A DNA stretch of 64,000 bases, from positions 8,446,702-8,510,701 of the forward strand of contig OZ029919.1 in the NCBI GenBank assembly GCA_964023275.1, read 5' to 3'. Under the pieces are notes generated by a model. It made no database searches. It worked only from the letters and a program-made list of their open reading frames with translations, and had not been told where the DNA came from. The DNA is from Norana najaformis. Its lineage: Eukaryota > Annelida > Clitellata > Crassiclitellata > Hormogastridae. Positions within the stretch are counted from its first letter, which is position 1; each line of letters begins with the position of its first letter. The position numbers were made by a program, and so were the translations under genes. Positions 24,579 to 34,781 of this stretch are shown piece after piece.

Positions 24579-24967
24579 GGTGAAGAGCATGGTGCAGAAG
24601 AGCAATTTAGTAAATCCCACCCTGATCAGTCTTCCCATTTCCCTCAGCTTAAAAACACCCCACCCTAGCCTCCTCTCCCTCCTCTCTCTGGTCTTCTGGC
24701 AACCGGTCTTGGTTCTTGACATGGCATCTTTGAACAACCCTACGGACTTGACGCAGCGCCGGTGAATAAACTGATGCCCTGCGCTTAGCTTTTAAGTAGC
24801 GCTTTATAAATTCGAGTTTGCGATTACGACTAAATGAAAAACTGCCACAAGACAATACGAATCTATTCGCACATCGCATTGCTGTCTTTCTCGTTCAATT
24901 AGAGTTTAGTGAAAGTTCAAATCGTAGCTGGGAAACGATTGGTGGCGCTGCTGTGCTCCGAGTGGCA

Positions 24968-25132
24968 TCACTTGTGGGCATTGATGACGCCGTTGATCCA
25001 GTGCAGGAAGTAAGGCATGTTCGTGAAGATCTGAGGGACTCTTCCGTCGCAGCCCGGATCCACAAGTGAGGTAACCCCAGCCAGGTAGAACTGGGCATCG
25101 ACTAAACAACTCAACGGTCCTCCGAAATCACC
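24968..25132 (-). CDS. Serine protease homologue exon 6 (Ser195 replaced by Phe) and stop
   Basis: 165 bp, phase 0 in, ending with TGA at 24970-24968; acceptor CTGTTGCAG|GGT. It starts [25 protein letters not shown] has become GDFGGP: the codon is TTC, one step from TCC. It ends with the S1 terminal helix [18 protein letters not shown]. The frame stays intact past the mutation, so the change reads as functional loss of catalysis rather than a broken gene. Confidence 0.92.
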   Translation of the reverse strand, partial: GDFGGPLSCLVDAQFYLAGVTSLVDPGCDGRVPQIFTNMPYFLHWINGVINAHK

Positions 25133-25467
25133 CTGCAACAGTTTGAGCAACAGCAGCAAAAGAATTATTCGCACAAGCAGGCTAGACATTGTAGGCCGTT
25201 TTACTATTAAAAATCATTCAACTGTATTTCTATCTGTCAGGGAAAACTTTAGGCTACACTCCCCAAAGTTTGTAATAAAGTTTATTCTTCACTTCGATTC
25301 TACTTAAAATATACATTTGCATCAGTTGCGATTTGGTCAAGCGGAATTAAGGGTTGTCATTATTGCTGTTGCAATTGTTGTTGTTATTATTATCATTAAG
25401 CTTATTATTATTATTATTATTATTGATGTTGTTGTTGTTGTTGTTGTTCTTCTTCTTCTTCTTCTTC

Positions 25468-25513
<46 letters not shown>

Positions 25514-28126
25514 CAGGAACAAAAACGTTACTGCTAGACTTAAAAAGGGCATCCAAACTAAATGTTCTCTTCCCCACTGAGAACATTATTATTATTATTA
25601 TTATCATCGTAATCGTAATCCCGGGATTTCTACAAGCGCCCATCGAAAGCCATGTCCGGGGACCAGCTTATCACAGGCGCTCAATCAAAACAAAATCGAT
25701 AGGCAAAAGGGTTCGGTTCCAAGGTAGAGGTCCAAAAGTCAGGCAGAAAGACAGAGATATGCCTACTAAACTTATTGCTGGTTGTTGTTGTTGTTGTTGT
25801 CGTACCTATGACTCACCTGACATGGTCCGGTGGTGTGCGAGACCTGGTCATAGCCGCAGACCTCAGTGCGCAGGACGAGGCGATTGATGATGAGCTCACA
25901 GTTGACGTCACCAATGAGATCAATGCCACTGCGCAGAAGGATGTCCGAATAGCTGCCGCCCACTTAACAGAAAATGTTATTAAATCGTATATTATTAATA
26001 ATTTCATTAAATATACGTTCTGTTTCGTGCGATTAAGCTCATCCTACGTTCTCATAATTATTTTTTATCCACACTGGTCTTTCATCTCGCAGGGCCGGTC
26101 ATTTATGGCTACCCACACCATTTGGTTATTCATGACCCTCTCAAGCTGCTTAATTTGTGTCCACGCTGACTGCACTGTACTTCAGCAGGCGGCCACTTTG
26201 GACTAGAAACATGACCTCTGGCATAGTCTACCTACCGAGCATGCTCATACTACTACTACTACTACTACTACTACTTATTGTTATCATTATTATTAAATTA
26301 TTATTATTAAATTATTATTAGTATTAGTATTATTAAATTATTATTATTAAATTATCATTGAAGCCGGGAAAACAGGAGACACTGTAAGAAATAAACAGAC
26401 CGAAAGAGGTAAGTTTTCAGCTTGGAACGGAAGACAGATATGTCAGATAAAGATCGATCTTAAAGGGGGAGAGACAGAGACAGAGACAGACTGAGACAGA
26501 CAGAGACAGACTGAGACAGACTGAGACAGACAGAGACAGAGACAGAGGAGAGATCGATGGACGTGACATGTAGGTTACCTTCGGTGACTCCCCATCCAGT
26601 GACGAAGCAGTTGGGGTTCTGCACATAGCTGGTGTCGTTGGTCGGGGGCAGACAAATCGGTCGGATGGTGGGTGAGGTGAAGTTGTAGGGAACATCGAAC
26701 CTCAGCAGAGCCAAATCATTCAGAAGCGTCGTCGGATTGAAACCCGGATGCTAAGCGAGTAATGTAAATAAATTTGAATTGTAATGTAATGTGAATTTAT
26801 AATGTAAAGATGTAATGTAATGCAACACGAATAGGGGCCTGTAATGATACAGTGTAAATACGTTTTAAAGATGTTAGCATTTGAGTTGTAACGTAACGTG
26901 AATTTGTAATGTAAATATGTAATGTAATACAAAACAAATAGGGGCCTGTAGTCATGCAATTTGATGTTATTTTAATGTAATGTAAATATGTAATTTAATG
27001 ACGACAATTTGGATATCACCGTAAATAGCAAGCTAGTGATAAGTTCGAAAATTTAAAGAGTTACGATAGTAACACAATGTAGACCTACTAGACCTAGAAT
27101 ACTCGTAGGCCTAATTTATTTATCGCCAAAGTAATCAGCTTTTCAGTTAATTAGACCTATTAATAAACGTTATCAATGAATCTGAAAAGGATTCGACTGA
27201 TAAAGTAGACTATAGCTGAATGCAACATTAGCCTACATCAGCTGTTTATTATCTGTTTATTCAGGTGACGAGGGTGGTCCCCGTCATCATATGCCGAGGT
27301 TAAGAAATACGAAGTCTCTAACACTTTATGCCTTCTCCTTCTCCTTCTCCTCCTCCTCCTCCTTCTCCTTCTTCTTCTTCGCGTCCTTCTTCTTCTTCGC
27401 GTTCTTATTATTGTTATAATAATAATAATGTTATTATTATTACTATTACTATTATTATTACGCATTTAGACGATAATTATGATATACCTTCAGCATTCGC
27501 GGGAAGTTTAAAATGTGAGCTGCCGTTGGATTGCTGTGGTCTTGTTTGCGCCTCAGCCGAAAGATCCTTCCACCTCTTAATAACACAACACTTCGGACGC
27601 GTTTCTATAGAGGCGTGAAGACAAATGTGTTACATTACCTTTTTACACTTTTCTGCCCTGGCCAGGATTTGAACTCCCGACCTTTGGTTTGACAGTCGAG
27701 CATGCTAACCAGTAGACCATTTCTAGACACGTAATTGTAGGTCTGTGGTGTGAAACTTAACTATAATGATTTGGTCTTCGGTGATGGTGCGCAGTTGTGT
27801 AGCTTCATCGACGGGGTCCGATCTGCGGTGCACTCCAGCGAGCGCCACCAGCTGAGCTCTGAGCAAAACACAAGGTCAACAAAGGTCAAAGTAACGAACT
27901 ACATTATGTGCACTTAACTACCAATGTTCATAATGATTTATATGAATACTATCCTATTCCGCGCAGACCATCTGCACGCTAGTTCGGCAAACTGTCCCAT
28001 ATGGAGATAATTCACTGTTGTTTCCCTTATCTCCTTCTCCCCTCCACCTAACTGGACTAAATGGACCACCGACAGCCCGAGCGACCGTCCTGCGTAACTG
28101 TATTAAATGGACCAGCTACCACGGCT

Positions 28127-28167
<41 letters not shown>

Positions 28168-28889
28168 ATAAAAGATGGATGGATGGATGGACGGACGGAC
28201 GGACGGACGGACGGACAGACAGATGGGTGGATGGGTGGGTGGATGGATGGTGGATGGATGGATGGGTGGATGTGTGGGTGGGTGGATGGATGGGTGGATG
28301 GATGGGTGGGTGGATGGATGGACAGACGGACGGACGGACGGACGGACGGACGGACGGATGGATGGATGGTCTCAAGTCTCAACAGAGAGTATGCAGAGCA
28401 GTGTACAGATTACTGTTATTGCTCATCCTCGATGCAATGCGGTCCATGCTGGAACTATCGGCTATGGATGGGAATCCGTTGGTTGGGCGTTACGTGTATG
28501 CGGGAGCCATTCACTGGTGAGTTTTCTAATTAATCTAGCATTGCTTGCTGAACTTTCTGTTCTTAATGACATCTAACATAGTTTAGGCTAGCGTTGGGAG
28601 CGCCTCTGTTTAGTTTAACTCGAAGCGGCGCTATACAAATTTCTAATTACAATAACTTACGTATTGTTGAAGACACACTGTGCGGCCGTGACGCCCCAGT
28701 TGGGGCCGATAATGACGCCCCCACAGACGAGGGTTCGAGAGCCGGCGTTGTCCTCTTCGATGGACAGTTGCCAGGGCCAGACAGCGGGGTCCGTCACCTC
28801 ACCTCCAATGATCGCAGCATCCACCTGATTCGCTGGGGGCTCAGGAACACCACACGTCACCTGACCTACACAGGCCAATCAGACCAGTC

Positions 28890-28921
<32 letters not shown>

Positions 28922-30437
28922 GTAATAAAAATAATAATACTAAAAAGGAGGAGGAGGAGAAGGAGGGGAGGAGGAGAAGGAGAAGAAGAACAAGGAGGAG
29001 GAAGAGGAGGAGAAGAAGAAGAAGTGTTAGCGACTTCATATTTTTTAACCTCGGCATATGAGGGCCGGAGGCCATCCCTCTCCCTCGCCCCTGAATAAAC
29101 AACCATCCACCGACGTCCTATACTTTATGATTACGGCGCTTTGAAAGTCATTCTATAAGATTAGATCAGATCAGACCACGTGACTTATAAAAGACTTCTA
29201 TAGCGGCGCAGTTATCATGACACACGGGGAACCAGTCGATGGGAAACCATAAGAACCCAGAAAAGCGGACTCCTTAGACTAATCATCAGCAATTAATCGG
29301 ATTACCATGGGTCAGTTTTTGGTGCGCCATCGAAGAAAGTCTTCTTATTGTTTATCTTAAACGAGTAGAAGCTGCCATGGGCACGAATTGTTAGCGCCTT
29401 CATTTTCACAGTCTCGGTATATCGAAGCGAGTCCTCTCCCTCCCCGTCAAATCTCCCATTGAGGGTGATCATGTACCGCGCTATAAAAATAAGTTGACCT
29501 TAAGTAGGCTAAATTATATATAGTTGACAGTGTGGACTAAATTGTATTAGACTTGATCTTGTTGGATTAACTCTAAATCATACTATACATCAGACAAGCT
29601 AGAGTTGTAAACATTCATCAAATAAAATTAGATAATCCTAACTTATCAGGTTCGAAGTTTGTTGCACAGGATGGGTTCAGCGTTTAGGTCCACACAAGAC
29701 GAAAAGTCGGCTACAGAATTGGAGAGAGGAAGAAGCAGTAGGAGGACAAGAAAGGGAAAGGAACGAGCTGAAACTACATCTCCGAGTAGAGTCTGCCTGA
29801 GTTATCCGATCTTGATCGATCTCGATCGATGGAGAAAATGGTGAATGAGCGAAACAAGGACCACGTGACATCTGCATGTAGGAACGCTTTCAGAAACTTT
29901 GTAAGAGTGTGAACCTGCTGTTTGGCCCTTTGAGTTGTCAATTCTCACAATGCATTGCATTGGCAAAAGCCACCATCACATAACTTGAAACTTGAAACAT
30001 TCAGCGCCTTCGAGAGGTTCGTGTGCATAAGGCGCTATACAAATTCCCAGCTCCATTCATCCATCCATCCATCCATCCATCTATCCATACATACATACAT
30101 ACATACAAGAGTCCAAGACAAATCACACACAAACCAAGTAGTCTACTTGTTAATAATTAGTTCTGTTAACTATCATCCAATCTAATGTACTTGATACGGG
30201 CCCCTAAAATATGCATATATACCTCTAAAATGCCTGTTAACGAGCGTTATATGTAGGCCTGTATATAAGAAATTAGTCCTAATGACCTTAAGTTGCGAAA
30301 GCACCATTATTAAACCACCGTGGCTAATAAGCGTTAATAATTGCAACATCTATGCTCGACTAACCTGAAATACGAACAGCAGAGACGCAGAGTAGCAGCG
30401 CAACCTGCAGAAGGATCCACTTTCCAAAAGACGCCAT
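24968..30437 (-). CDS. Secreted serine protease homologue (chymotrypsin/elastase fold, catalytically dead), six exons
   Basis: Gene-level entry. Coding exons on the minus strand: 30437-30365, 28865-28661, 27858-27762, 26750-26579, 25962-25817, 25132-24968. The sum is 858 bp, 285 residues plus stop, and phases agree at every junction (1, 2, 0, 1, 0). The product has a signal peptide and an S1 peptidase domain with all ten cysteines of the chymotrypsin/elastase pattern (1-122, 42-58, 136-201, 168-182, 191-220). Of the catalytic triad only Asp is kept (NDLALL): His57 is Gln (TAAQC) and Ser195 is Phe (GDFGGP). The activation site lacks Arg/Lys (VDAA|IIGG). It is therefore a pseudoprotease. Such homologues act as binding or regulatory proteins in invertebrate immunity and digestion; which role applies here is not known. 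Everything else in the fold is intact, so this is not a decaying pseudogene by appearance. Confidence 0.9.
25396..25514. repeat. TTA/TTG/TTC compound triplet microsatellite
   Basis: Runs of tta, ttg, ttc and tta triplets in turn, in the last intergenic stretch just upstream of serine protease homologue exon 6. A TTA run recurs at 25586-25605. Confidence 0.98.
25605..25750 (-). mobile_element. LINE family C 3-prime block, reverse
   Basis: cgtaatcgtaatcccgggat, ttctacaagcgcccatcgaa, and aaaatcgataggcaaaaggg read as the reverse of the block. Lies in the intron between serine protease homologue exons 5 and 6. Confidence 0.7.
25817..25962 (-). CDS. Serine protease homologue exon 5
   Basis: 146 bp, phase 1 in, phase 0 out; acceptor TTCTGTTAAG|TG, donor TGTCAG|GTGAGT. 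It reads [32 protein letters not shown] and TTGPCQ. The SDxLxxxxxxLI and N-C pattern matches the S1 segment before the active serine. Six residues before the position of Ser195 there is Gly, not Asp, so there is no trypsin-type specificity pocket. Confidence 0.9.
26579..26750 (-). CDS. Serine protease homologue exon 4 (Asp102 region)
   Basis: 172 bp, phase 0 in, phase 1 out; acceptor CTCGCTTAG|CAT, donor GAAG|GTAACC. It reads [18 protein letters not shown], then [11 protein letters not shown] and [17 protein letters not shown] carries the catalytic-triad Asp; ICLPP and C-x-x-TGWG are standard S1 landmarks. A GA-rich CAGAGA microsatellite begins just past the donor. Confidence 0.92.
27265..27335 (+). 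mobile_element. SINE family A tail fragment
   Basis: catcatatgccgaggttaag, then aatacgaagtctctaacact, is the 3-prime part of the family, followed by a CTC/TTC triplet run. A reverse tRNA-like head with B box (ccaggatttgaactcccg) lies nearby at 27645-27725. Both are in the intron between serine protease homologue exons 3 and 4 or next to it. Confidence 0.65.
27762..27858 (-). CDS. Serine protease homologue exon 3
   Basis: 97 bp, phase 2 in, phase 0 out; acceptor TTTTGCTCAG|A, donor ATA|GTTAAG. The translation [19 protein letters not shown], then [11 protein letters not shown], fits the S1 stretch between His57 and Asp102 (LVxLGxHxxSDP...Q...I.V.KI). It is too short to stand out alone; its two-sided phase match and position support it. 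Confidence 0.85.
28147..28368. repeat. GT run and GATG/GACG tetranucleotide repeat
   Basis: A short AT then GT run is followed by about 190 bp of mixed gatg, gacg and gtgg tetramers in the intron between serine protease homologue exons 2 and 3. Confidence 0.98.
28585..28655. repeat. Small fold-back element, family E
   Basis: gggagcgcctctgtttagtt, then cgaagcggcgctatacaaat. It abuts the splice donor of serine protease homologue exon 2, and its end (aattacaataacttac) supplies donor-side intron sequence. Confidence 0.7.
28661..28865 (-). CDS. Serine protease homologue exon 2 (activation site and His57 region)
   Basis: 205 bp, phase 1 in, phase 2 out; acceptor CTGTGTAG|GT, donor AATAC|GTAAGT. 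It reads [20 protein letters not shown], then [32 protein letters not shown] is the new N-terminus of the S1 fold, but the residue before it is Ala rather than Arg or Lys. TAAQC replaces TAAHC: the codon is CAG where His would be CAC or CAT. The Cys in TCGVP corresponds to Cys1 of chymotrypsin. Confidence 0.92.
28893..29025. repeat. (AAT)n then GGA/GAA purine tract
   Basis: About 40 bp of AAT triplets are followed by about 75 bp of purine-only aggaggagaagg-type sequence. It lies just upstream of serine protease homologue exon 2, in the intron, only about 30 bases from its acceptor. Confidence 0.97.
29015..29100 (-). mobile_element. SINE family A tail fragment, reverse
   Basis: gttagcgacttcatattttt, then ctcggcatatgagggccg and ccctctccctcgcccctg, reads as the reverse complement of the family tail. 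A second reverse fragment lies at 29385-29470 (gttagcgccttcattttcac). Both are in the intron between serine protease homologue exons 1 and 2. Confidence 0.65.
30365..30437 (-). CDS. Serine protease homologue exon 1 (signal peptide)
   Basis: 73 bp from ATG at 30437 to donor TTTCAG|GTTAGT, phase 1. It reads [19 protein letters not shown], a textbook signal peptide with a short charged start and a Leu/Val core. The ATG context is gcaATGG. The gap to the next exon is 1.5 kb and holds SINE fragments and triplet repeats. Confidence 0.82.
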
Positions 30438-30479
30438 TGCTCTTAACTGGAAGGAACTACAAACTTCAAGCGTCAGATA

Positions 30480-31050
30480 TACAGACAATTATTGATCAGG
30501 AGAACCAGTCGACTTGATCGAACAGCCTTCGAACATCGCAGGAACTGAATGCAGCGGGGAACTGGACGCCTCTTCTACCTGCGCGATGACGTGTAAGAAA
30601 CCCCGCCGGCGGCGGCGACAAACGCTATCGAAGGCTTTCTATAGGTCGCACGGCAAGACAGCTGTAGCTGGTGTCCGCTTGGACGATATTAGTCGTGAGA
30701 AACGGCCTTCGTCTCACATCTGTCGCTGTTGATAGGCGCCTGGTTAGGTCTTATCTCGCCAGGGAAGGACATCTTGAAGGCCTTGTAGTAATTAGCCTAT
30801 TATACCGATTATATAATAAGTATTTCACACTTTGTAGAAATATTCGTAATTTCAGGGTAAGCATAAAGCATGCGCCATACGCCATACTGACCAACAGTGT
30901 TTCGAGCTGACATAATCAAGTCAGCATCCTATAAGGGAGAATTAAACTATTGCCAGACTGATGAATTTAGGCTTAATAATATCACAACAATAACTACAGC
31001 GCCTATTAATTGCCTCGGAAAAATGCTTAATGATGATTGCTATGATAGTT
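30480..31050. other. 5-prime flank of the serine protease homologue gene
   Basis: Complex sequence with a CpG-containing patch (ccccgccggcggcggcgaca, near 30600). It may include the promoter. No clear TATA element at a fixed distance; tgtatatctgacg lies about 45 bases above the ATG. Confidence 0.35.
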
Positions 31051-31052
31051 AG

Positions 31053-31440
31053 TTAACTACACCGGCTGCCAACTGATGAGTCAATTAGCATTATAGTAGA
31101 AAAACCTATCAAAACTACTTGTCTGACATCTGTTATTAGATCAATTTTCAACAAATCTCCGATGGCTTTGATCCTAACTTCCATCCACTTGTCTTCAGCT
31201 TCTTCAAACCTGCAGCACCCCTGTCTGAAATTCACAACTTCATTGTCTCGTCGCTAACGAGCCATCTACAGACCTCATTCAAAAGTCTGCCCGCTTCAAG
31301 GAATGCTTCGACGTCCAGTGTTGTCCACTGACCGTTGTCCAGGTAGTACCGTAGCTTCAGAGAAAGAGGAGGAGGAGGAGGAGGAGCAGAAGAGGATGAG
31401 AGGTAGGGGCGGAGTAGGAGACAGGCTGCTTCCTTCTTAT
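31053..31440 (-). pseudogene. Frame-shifted coding-like fragment
   Basis: On the minus strand, LKLRYYLDNGQWTTLDVEAF, LEAGRLLNEVCRWLVSDE runs to a stop at about 31232. The next frame then continues at once with CCRFEEAEDKWMEVRIKAIG, DLLKIDLITDVRQV. Both halves have protein-like composition and join at one point, as expected of one coding piece with a single frameshift. No splice pair explains the switch. It could be a gag-like or host gene fossil; I do not recognise the family. Confidence 0.3.
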
Positions 31441-31499
31441 AGTTATTTGACTTTTGGTCTAGGCCTCTTCTCAAAAATTAATAATAATAATTAATAATA

Positions 31500-32620
31500 A
31501 TAATAAATAATAATTAGTAACTTCTAATGTGTCGGTGCATCAACCGATGGCGCACCAAAACGAAGCCACAATCAGGTCGATACCCAGAAGGTCAGTCCCC
31601 ACGACAGAGAGGCAGCCTGTGGTGTATAAGCAATTTGAAACAGGTTTTAAGTTGAGAACGAAATGACAGAAGCGACTGAGCAGAACAAACGGACAAGGGA
31701 GGGTGTCCCAGAATTAGTCAAGTAAGTTAACACTGCCTTTCTCTTGACAATAATTTGCCAAATTATCGTTCTAAATCTGCCTCGACTTCATTTCAAAACG
31801 TGAAATTTTGGCCGAGGTCGGTCGAAATGTAGAAAGCTAAATCACAAAAGCGTGAAGCATCCGCGGGCGAAAGGCGTGATACACCAGTTTCTCGTCAAGT
31901 CATAAGATCTCAACGAAGTTCCGGGCAAAGCCCCACCCGCCAAAGATAGTAAGGATCTTTTTAAATATCTATTAATGATATTGGTCTTTTGTATGTCAAC
32001 CTGATAACCTCCGACATACTTTATCAGAAAGAGTGGAGTGGCTGACTTGACTTGACCACTAAGCTTCCAAGGGGGGTATTGTATGGATCTCAGCCTTATT
32101 TTTTATCATGGTTACGAAGCTGACCTTTTTGGCCTAGCGCTCGAACTCCTACCCGCTTGGTAAAACCAAACCTGCCAAAATCCTAAGACACAGCTGAGAA
32201 GTGGCAGCTTGGTGCTGCACCTTTGAGAGGTTTTTATGATACAGATGCAGTCGACGCTGGCAGGCACAACAGAGTTAAGCAACATGAAGTAAGACAGTAA
32301 GTAAGTAAGACATTTGTTAACACGCCATGTGTCTATCGGCTGAGAGAGGAATCGTAGGCGAAGTATCTGGCTGGATAACCATTCACAGAATACCAAAGCA
32401 CATCTGGGCAAAATCAGCCGACCAACCTTTAATACCAAGCTCTACATGGTAACAGATGATAGACTTCTGTCTTACTGCGAGGCCACCGTCAGACACTGCA
32501 GAGACCACAGTGATATTAATTCAAGTGGCTGTGGTTTGATGTAGTAACAAATAAAACATCAAACTTGATGTGGAATATCCACTCAGAATCAGTGGCAAGA
32601 AGATAAAGACGATCTCTACA
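31500..32620. other. Intergenic stretch between the FREM1-like and protease-homologue genes
   Basis: Holds an AAT run (31479-31515), family F and G repeat copies (32205-32365) and otherwise unrecognised sequence. Confidence 0.45.
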
Positions 32621-32629
32621 GGATTCGAA

Positions 32630-33345
32630 AGCATGGTGATCATAAGTTCATTGATTGAGATAGTGCCAACAATTCATGGCGTGGTGATCATAAGTTCATT
32701 GATTGAGATAGTGACAACATTCATGGCGTGGTGATCATAAGTTCATTCATTGAGATAGTGCCAACAATTCATGGCGTGGTGATCATAAGTTCATTGATTG
32801 AGATAGTGCCAACAATTCATGGCGTGGTGATCATAAGTTCATTGATTGAGATAGTGCCAACAATTCATGGCGTGGTGATCATAAGTTCATTGATTGAGAT
32901 AGTGACAACATTCATGGCGTGGTGATCATAAGTTCATTCATTGAGATAGTGCCAACAATTCATGGCGTGGTGATCATAAGTTCATTGATTGAGATAGTGC
33001 CAACAATTCATGGCGTGATCATAAGTTCATTGATTGAGATAGTGCCAACAATTCATGGCGTGGTGATCATAAGTTCATTGATTGAGATAGTGCCAACAAT
33101 TCATGGCATGGTGATCATAAGTTCATTGATTGAGAAAGTGCCAACAATTCATGGCGTGGTGATCATAAGTTCATTGATTGAGATAGTGCCAACAATTCAT
33201 GGCGTGGTGATCATAAGTTCATTGATTGAGATAGTGCCAACAATTCATGGCGTGGTGATCATAAGTTCATTGATTGAGATAGTGCCAACAATTCATGGCG
33301 TGGTGATCATAAGTTCATTGATTGAGATAGTGCAAACAATTCATG
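32630..33345. repeat. 48-bp minisatellite, about 15 copies
   Basis: Head-to-tail units built of gtgatcataagttcattg, attgagatagtgccaaca and attcatggcgtg. Units differ by single bases; one lacks three bases (near 33015) and some share a linked variant (gtgacaacattcatgg then ttcattcattg), which suggests duplication of blocks. 48 is a multiple of three, so a 16-residue peptide repeat (VVIISSLIEIVPTIHG) is open on the plus strand, but no promoter, splice or flanking protein supports a gene. Confidence 0.97.
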
Positions 33346-33349
33346 AACA

Positions 33350-34545
33350 CCGTTTATATACACGGAATATCTATCTGCTTTCCTTTATAAAGCTCTAGTG
33401 AGTTATAAACTGCTGCTTTGCCTGTAGATTTCCACCACTCTTGCTGAAAATGCCTAACAAGTATTCCTGCAGATATCCACGATTATTCATATGATACATA
33501 TATGTATTTGTATGTGAATATGTGCATATAAATGTATGTATCTTTAATAGATCAATACAAAATACATGTACATGCTCTGCATGTTTCGTTTGCAAATTCA
33601 TCAAGAATCAACAGAGGAGACTTGTTGCATTGCTCGACAGCTTTAATCTGCTATGCAGCACGTTCCGTTCCGCTAATGATACACATTCATCCACACCTGA
33701 CCAAGCATGATACTCTCCTTTTAAATATAATTACACATATTATATCATCAAGTCAGCTGAAAAACATTTCAACGTACAATTGGTGTCAATCCTTCCAAAA
33801 ATGACTTTTTCAATGCCACCTGCGAAGGAATGACCCACGAAACTGGAATAGCAGTTTACTCTTTTGTCCACATTTACATGTTTATTTTTTACAGTCTGTT
33901 TATTAATTTATCAGTAACTTTACTCGTTCGCATTATGGTACACAATATTACATTACATTTAGTTACATATAAAATGCAGTTTCCTTTATATTTGCCAAGC
34001 AGTCTTCTTGCCATTTTCAACAATTTTTCTCATCGGAATTTATGTCATGCATTTGCTGTTCTCTACAAAAATCTATATAATAATAGGCTTAGACAGTTGT
34101 ACAGTCTGGTTGTATGTGATGGTGAACAATGGTGCTATCTGGCGAATAATATGAGAACAAGAATGGTTGTTTAGAAAAGGCGATATGCTGGGGTCAAGTT
34201 CTCAACATCTGGACATCTTTGGCAATTGCTTTCTGGCCTCTAGCTAATGAAGAGCAACAGGGAATTCCCCCAGAAATTACATTTGCGCATTAGAGTCAGT
34301 TTGGTTATTACAATCAGAACCTTTGTTCCAAAGTGTGTACTCTGTAACCTCAATTCCTCATCGTTTCGTTATTGTTCTTTATACACTATTCTACAACATA
34401 ATCAGAAATAACAAAATCCTACTCTAATAGGTCCGGCAGCCTGCGCAGTACTTTATCAGTTAGAAATGCCTCTTCAGAACTGACTGACCCCTTGAAATGA
34501 CTTGCAGGGGCAGCCTGGTGACCGTTTTGACCGACTGACCACCAC
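33350..34545. other. Region downstream of the FREM1-like stop
   Basis: AT-rich; presumably 3-prime UTR near 34400-34548 and intergenic beyond. No canonical AATAAA is seen close to the stop on the minus strand. Confidence 0.4.
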
Positions 34546-34548
34546 CAC

Positions 34549-34781
34549 TCAGTGCCTGGCACCTCTGGAACGGCGATGGGGGGTACGTGGCAACTGAACA
34601 CAAATATACTTCATTTTAATGTTATCACACGACTTGCTCATGAACTCCATGCGAGGACCAACCAAGACGCACTGGCTGTATTTGCACTTGGTGCACGGGT
34701 GATTGGCACGCCAGTTGTAGTAACGTAGGGGGCTCGAATCCGTGTACTGCCAGGTTGGTCCTTCATTCCTCTTGTGCAAGC
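34549..34781 (-). CDS. FREM1: FREM1-like last exon: second half of the C-type lectin domain and stop
   Basis: 233 bp from acceptor CTGTTACAG|GC (phase 1) to a TGA at 34551-34549. It completes WIGL and continues PTWQYTDSSPLRYYNW, CVLVGPRMEFMSKSC and KMKYICV, giving the remaining conserved lectin cysteines and the W-x-Y-x-x-W core. The calcium/sugar motifs EPN or QPD and WND are absent, as in vertebrate FREM1, so sugar binding of the classical kind is unlikely. A basic tail of about 14 residues follows the last cysteine. No AATAAA is obvious in the next 200 bases. Confidence 0.9.

Noticed and set aside
32728-33398. Repeat protein of 16-residue units
   Set aside because: Same reason: a 48-bp minisatellite is open by construction, and one unit with a 3-bp loss does not imply selection.
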